This document shows positions 5,073 through 8,177 of a DNA stretch of 8,177 bases, in pieces (the stretch's first letter is position 1; each line of letters starts with the position of its first letter). Source of the DNA: an uncultured Ruaniaceae bacterium (lineage in GTDB: Bacteria > Actinomycetota > Actinomycetes > Actinomycetales > Beutenbergiaceae); NCBI GenBank assembly GCA_938004115.1, contig CALKWS010000234.1:1-8177 (forward strand). Direction: 5' to 3'. The notes beneath the pieces were generated by a model that was not told the DNA's origin, searched no databases, and worked only from the letters and a program-made list of their open reading frames with translations. The translations under genes were made by a program, and so were the position numbers.

Positions 5073-6070
5073 CCGAGGTCGCGCCGCAGACAGCGGTCCC
5101 GAGGCCCACCAGTGCGGTGGCCCGGTTCCGGCAGCGCAACGGTTGGGTGGTGGGTCTGGCCCTGCTGCTGGCCGGGTTGATCTTCCTGCGCTCCACCCAG
5201 GTCGCGAACTTCGGAGGCTTCGAGTTACGCGCTCTGGTGGCCGGTGGCCTGATGCTCGCCTTCGTCGCGATGGCCCAGGGCGTGGTGGTCATCTCCGGCG
5301 GGATCAACCTGGCTGTTGGTGCGCTGATGGTGCTCGCGAACTGCGTGTCGGCGCTGCTGATGGAGGACGCCTCGTTCGCAATGAGTATCCTCGTGGCGAT
5401 CCTCACCGTGATCGGCACGGCGCTGCTGTCGGGTCTGATGGGCTGGATCATCACGGTCTCGGGCATGCCGGACATCGTCGTCACCCTCGCCCTGCACTTC
5501 ACCTTCGTCGGGCTGGCCCTGTTCATCCTCGGCGGGCCCGGCGGGCGAGCCAATCCGGACTTCGCGAACATGATCGTGGGCGGGTTCTCCAATCCCTGGC
5601 CTGCGCTGCTGTGGCTCTCGGCCGTCTTCTGCCTGATCTGGCTACCCTTCCGGTACAGCAGGTCCGGGATCGCCACGTATGCCATCGGCAGCGACCGGCA
5701 GGCCGCGTTCCTCACCGGCGTCATCGTCAAGCGCGCCAGGGTGAAGGCCTACCTGATCTCTGGGGTCTTCGTCGGCTTCGCCGGACTGGTGACCACCGCC
5801 CTGCTCGGCAGCGGCAGCCCGCAGGGCACGGTCGCCCTCGGTGCGCTGCTGAGTTCCGTGGCCGCCGTCGTCCTGGGCGGCGTAGCCCTGGCCGGTGGCC
5901 GCGGCCAACTCCTGGGTCCCGTGCTCGCGGCCTTCGTGCTCACCCTCATCCCCTCGATCCTGCTCAGCATGGGCGTGAACTCCAACATCGCGACCCTGCT
6001 CCAGGGCCTGATCATCATCGTCGTGGTCATGCTCGGCGGCTTCCTCGAGATGAAACGGAGGAAGTTATGA
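5069..6070 (+). CDS. CUT2-type sugar ABC transporter permease (first)
   Basis: A 333-residue inner-membrane channel subunit of the BPD_transp_2 (RbsC-like) family. About 8 to 10 hydrophobic segments are visible, roughly at 26-40, 56-75, 82-97, 104-130, 136-155, 180-195, 226-248, 256-276, 282-300 and 305-324. The family motif SGGINLAVG occurs at 76-84 and the cytoplasmic loop AIGSDRQAAFLTGV, which contacts the ATPase in this family, at 205-218. The C-terminus is short and basic (KRRKL). The start is set by GGAGG 7 bases upstream and the 4-base overlap with the ATPase stop, indicating translational coupling. The next gene is a second, different permease, so the channel is probably a heterodimer, unlike the single RbsC of the ribose system. 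Both permeases begin with a similar MT..APQTA stretch. Confidence 0.93.
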   Translation: MTEVAPQTAVPRPTSAVARFRQRNGWVVGLALLLAGLIFLRSTQVANFGGFELRALVAGGLMLAFVAMAQGVVVISGGINLAVGALMVLANCVSALLMEDASFAMSILVAILTVIGTALLSGLMGWIITVSGMPDIVVTLALHFTFVGLALFILGGPGGRANPDFANMIVGGFSNPWPALLWLSAVFCLIWLPFRYSRSGIATYAIGSDRQAAFLTGVIVKRARVKAYLISGVFVGFAGLVTTALLGSGSPQGTVALGALLSSVAAVVLGGVALAGGRGQLLGPVLAAFVLTLIPSILLSMGVNSNIATLLQGLIIIVVVMLGGFLEMKRRKL

Positions 6071-7083
6071 CCAGCACCGCACCCCAGACGGCCCCCGTGC
6101 CCGCAGACGAGGTACCCAGCACCGCCCAGCGCGTACGCAACTACCTCACCGACCACCCGATCGTCGTGCTCAGCGTGGTCTTCGTGCTGTTCTATGCGGT
6201 CACCGCCGCGTTGGACCCCAGTCTGTTCACCGTCCAGGGCCTGCGTTCCATCCTGCTGCTGGCCTGCCCGTTGGCGTTGTTCGCCGCCGGCCAGACGATC
6301 GCCTTCCTTACCGGCGGGATCGACCTCTCGGTAGCGATGATCGCGAACTTCGCCGCCTACGTGGTGGCGACCCAGAGCGGTGCGGGCACGGTGACCGCCC
6401 TGGTCCTGGGCGTCGCCGTCGGCGCGGGAGCCGGGCTGCTCAACGGCATCGGGATCGGCATCTTCCGGGTGCATCCGCTGATCATGACGATCGGCATGTC
6501 CAGCGTCCTGCTCGGGGTGGTCTCCGTCGGCCAGGCCAGTGGCGGGTTCCTCTCCGGATCGGCCGTCGTCCCGCAGGTCCTGCAGCGGATCGGCGGTGGC
6601 ACCCTCATCGGGCCGATACCACTGAATGCCGTGGTCTGGGCGGTGGTCTCGGTGTTCCTGATCTGGATGCTCGCGCGGTCCGGGCTCGGCCGCAACATCT
6701 ATGCGGTGGGAGACAACGCCACCGCCTGCCGCCTGTCCGGGATCAAGGTGTGGCAGGTGCTGATCGTCACCTACGTCATCGTCGGGATCCTGGCCGCCGT
6801 CGCCGGGATGATCATCTCGGGCACCTCCGGTTCGGTCGGCCCCAGCCAGTCGAATTCCCTGCTGCTACCGAGCATCGCGGCCGCCGTGATCGGTGGCACC
6901 TCGATCCTCGGTGGATCCGGTGGCTACGGGGGCACCATCGTCGGAGCGCTGGTGCTGACCGTGCTCAACCGCCTGATGCTCACCCTCGGTGCCGGGCAGG
7001 CGGTGCAGCAGATGGTGTACGGGATCATCGTGCTCGCCCTGGCGTGGGCGTATGTGGCCGTATCCCGGCAGCGCGCGGACTGA
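6067..7083 (+). CDS. CUT2-type sugar ABC transporter permease (second)
   Basis: A 338-residue partner permease, also BPD_transp_2. A hydrophilic N-terminus of about 30 residues is followed by hydrophobic segments at roughly 31-48, 60-81, 88-102, 107-130, 137-157, 186-203, 229-252, 266-281, 289-306 and 314-332. TGGIDLSVA (82-90) and AVGDNATACRLSGI (213-226) are the two conserved family motifs, closer to the RbsC consensus than those of the first permease. The start at 6067 overlaps the previous stop (ATGA) and has GGAGGA at 6057-6062. The frame stays open upstream to 4960, but that part is only a shadow of the ATPase and first permease: it lacks a ribosome binding site and encodes Arg/Gly-rich nonsense. 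The oxidoreductase gene follows after 25 bases. Confidence 0.93.
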   Translation: MTSTAPQTAPVPADEVPSTAQRVRNYLTDHPIVVLSVVFVLFYAVTAALDPSLFTVQGLRSILLLACPLALFAAGQTIAFLTGGIDLSVAMIANFAAYVVATQSGAGTVTALVLGVAVGAGAGLLNGIGIGIFRVHPLIMTIGMSSVLLGVVSVGQASGGFLSGSAVVPQVLQRIGGGTLIGPIPLNAVVWAVVSVFLIWMLARSGLGRNIYAVGDNATACRLSGIKVWQVLIVTYVIVGILAAVAGMIISGTSGSVGPSQSNSLLLPSIAAAVIGGTSILGGSGGYGGTIVGALVLTVLNRLMLTLGAGQAVQQMVYGIIVLALAWAYVAVSRQRAD

Positions 7084-7108
7084 GCCGGTAACCCGAAAGG
7101 ACGTAGCG

Positions 7109-8177
7109 ATGGTGCACGAAGGTGGACGAGTCAAGGCCGCGGTCATCGGCACGGGTTTCATCGGCCTGGTCCATGCCGAGGCGGTGCGACGGGCCGGGGG
7201 CCACCTGGCCGGGGTGTTGGGCTCCGCACCAGAGCGTGCCGCGGAGCCGGCTGCCCGGTTGGGCGTTCCGGCCTACCGGGACATGGCCGATCTGCTCGCC
7301 TCCGACGTCGACGTCGTACACATCGCCAGCCCGAACCACCTTCATGCCGAGCAGGCCCACGCGGTGCTCGAGGCCGGTAAGCACGTCGTGTGCGAGAAAC
7401 CCCTCACGACGGACCTGGCCGATGCGCGCCGGCTGTGGCACCTGGCACGGGAGCGCAGCCTCGTCAACGCGGTGTGCTTCAACCTGCGCTTCTATCCCCT
7501 CATCCACCACGCCCGCAGTATGGTCGCCGCCGGTGAGGTCGGTACGCCCCGGCTGGTCACCGGGAGCTACCTGCAGGACTGGCTGCTGTACGAGACCGAC
7601 TGGAACTGGCGGGTTGAACCCGCTCTGGCGGGGCAGACCCGCGCAGTCGCGGACATCGGCAGCCACTGGCTCGATGCGACCTCGTGGATCATCGGGGAGC
7701 CCGTCGACGCCGTCTACGCCCAACTGCACACGTTCGTGCCGGCCCGGTTCAAACCCTCGGGATCCCGGGAGACCTTCGCTGCCCACTCCGGTGCCGCGGC
7801 CCCCGGGGAGCCGGTCCCGATCACCACCGACGACGCCGCCCATGTGCTGTTGCGGTACCCCGGGGGAGCGCGCGGTGCGCTGACCGTGTCGCAGGTCTCG
7901 CCCGGACGCAAGAACGAGATGTCCTTCGAGATCGACGGGTCGACGGCTGCACTCTCATGGTATTCGCAGAACCCCGATGAACTGTGGACCGGGCACCGGG
8001 ACCGGCCCAACGAGGTGCGCCACCGCGACCCCGCGACACTGAGCGAGGCCGCCGCTGCGATCACGTTCTACCCCGGGGGGCACGTCGAAGGCTTCGCAGA
8101 GACCTTCCGCGGCCTGTTCGAACGTGTCTACGCCGATGTCGCAGCCGGCGGCCCCAGCACGCAGCCCGCCTACCCCA
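7109..8177 (+). CDS. Gfo/Idh/MocA-family oxidoreductase, 3' end missing
   Basis: A predicted NAD(P)-dependent sugar or polyol dehydrogenase in the cytoplasm; 356 codons are visible before the window ends without a stop. The Rossmann domain opens with VIGTGFIGLVHAEAV, carrying the GxGxxG dinucleotide motif at 14-19. The IASPNHLHAEQA stretch (72-83) and the catalytic EKP (96-98, Lys97) are intact. The substrate domain has the DIGSH motif (182-186) with Asp182 and His186 placed as in active members, and LQDWLL with nearby DWNWRV (155-169) lines the pocket in some subfamilies. GAAAGGA at 7095-7101, 7 bases before the ATG, supports the start. It probably shares the ABC operon transcript, with no terminator seen in the 25-base gap, and likely oxidises the imported compound or a derivative. 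Family is certain; substrate and cofactor preference are not. Confidence 0.92.
   Translation, partial: MVHEGGRVKAAVIGTGFIGLVHAEAVRRAGGHLAGVLGSAPERAAEPAARLGVPAYRDMADLLASDVDVVHIASPNHLHAEQAHAVLEAGKHVVCEKPLTTDLADARRLWHLARERSLVNAVCFNLRFYPLIHHARSMVAAGEVGTPRLVTGSYLQDWLLYETDWNWRVEPALAGQTRAVADIGSHWLDATSWIIGEPVDAVYAQLHTFVPARFKPSGSRETFAAHSGAAAPGEPVPITTDDAAHVLLRYPGGARGALTVSQVSPGRKNEMSFEIDGSTAALSWYSQNPDELWTGHRDRPNEVRHRDPATLSEAAAAITFYPGGHVEGFAETFRGLFERVYADVAAGGPSTQPAYP

Noticed and set aside
4960..6066. N-terminal extension of the second permease by 369 residues
   Set aside because: The frame is merely free of stops. It covers the ATPase end and the whole first permease in the wrong frame, and the ATGA overlap plus GGAGGA set the start at 6067.
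7084..7108. Separate promoter or terminator before the oxidoreductase gene
   Set aside because: Only 25 bases, accounted for by a ribosome binding site; no hairpin or promoter boxes.

Overview
The window is high-GC, has ATGA stop/start overlaps, and carries two promoter-like boxes of the TTGACC-N17-TAGG(G/C)T type. Together these suggest an actinobacterium, chromosomal or at least not obviously mobile. It holds eight genes, two of them cut by the window edges, and nothing that looks like an insertion sequence, CRISPR array, tRNA or rRNA. The longest gap between genes is 262 bases (2141-2402), and it is filled by regulatory-looking DNA.

Layout. The left edge carries the N-terminal part of a GntR/HutC-type repressor on the minus strand. 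It is divergent from a forward cassette of a UPF0309-type SIS-domain sugar-phosphate protein and a ROK-family sugar kinase. After a promoter/operator region comes a complete CUT2-type (ribose/galactose-like) ABC sugar importer: lipoprotein binding protein, double-domain ATPase, and two different permeases joined by 4-base overlaps. A Gfo/Idh/MocA oxidoreductase follows 25 bases later and runs off the right edge.

How it probably works (inference). The lipoprotein captures a monosaccharide-like compound outside the cell, and the ATPase plus a heteromeric permease pair import it. The dehydrogenase and the ROK kinase oxidise and phosphorylate it, and the SIS protein acts on the phosphosugar. The substrate cannot be read from the sequence. 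The GntR protein plausibly controls both forward transcription units. An operator-like element with a shared CTATACA core lies just downstream of each of the two forward promoters (301-316 and 2275-2284), and its sequence fits the GTNTANAC pattern known for HutC-type regulators.

The most notable points are the paired promoter/operator units, an importer ATPase with one canonical and one thoroughly degenerate ATP site, a long stem-loop between the binding-protein and ATPase genes, and the SIS + ROK + CUT2 + Gfo/Idh combination, a coherent sugar-use locus of unassigned substrate.
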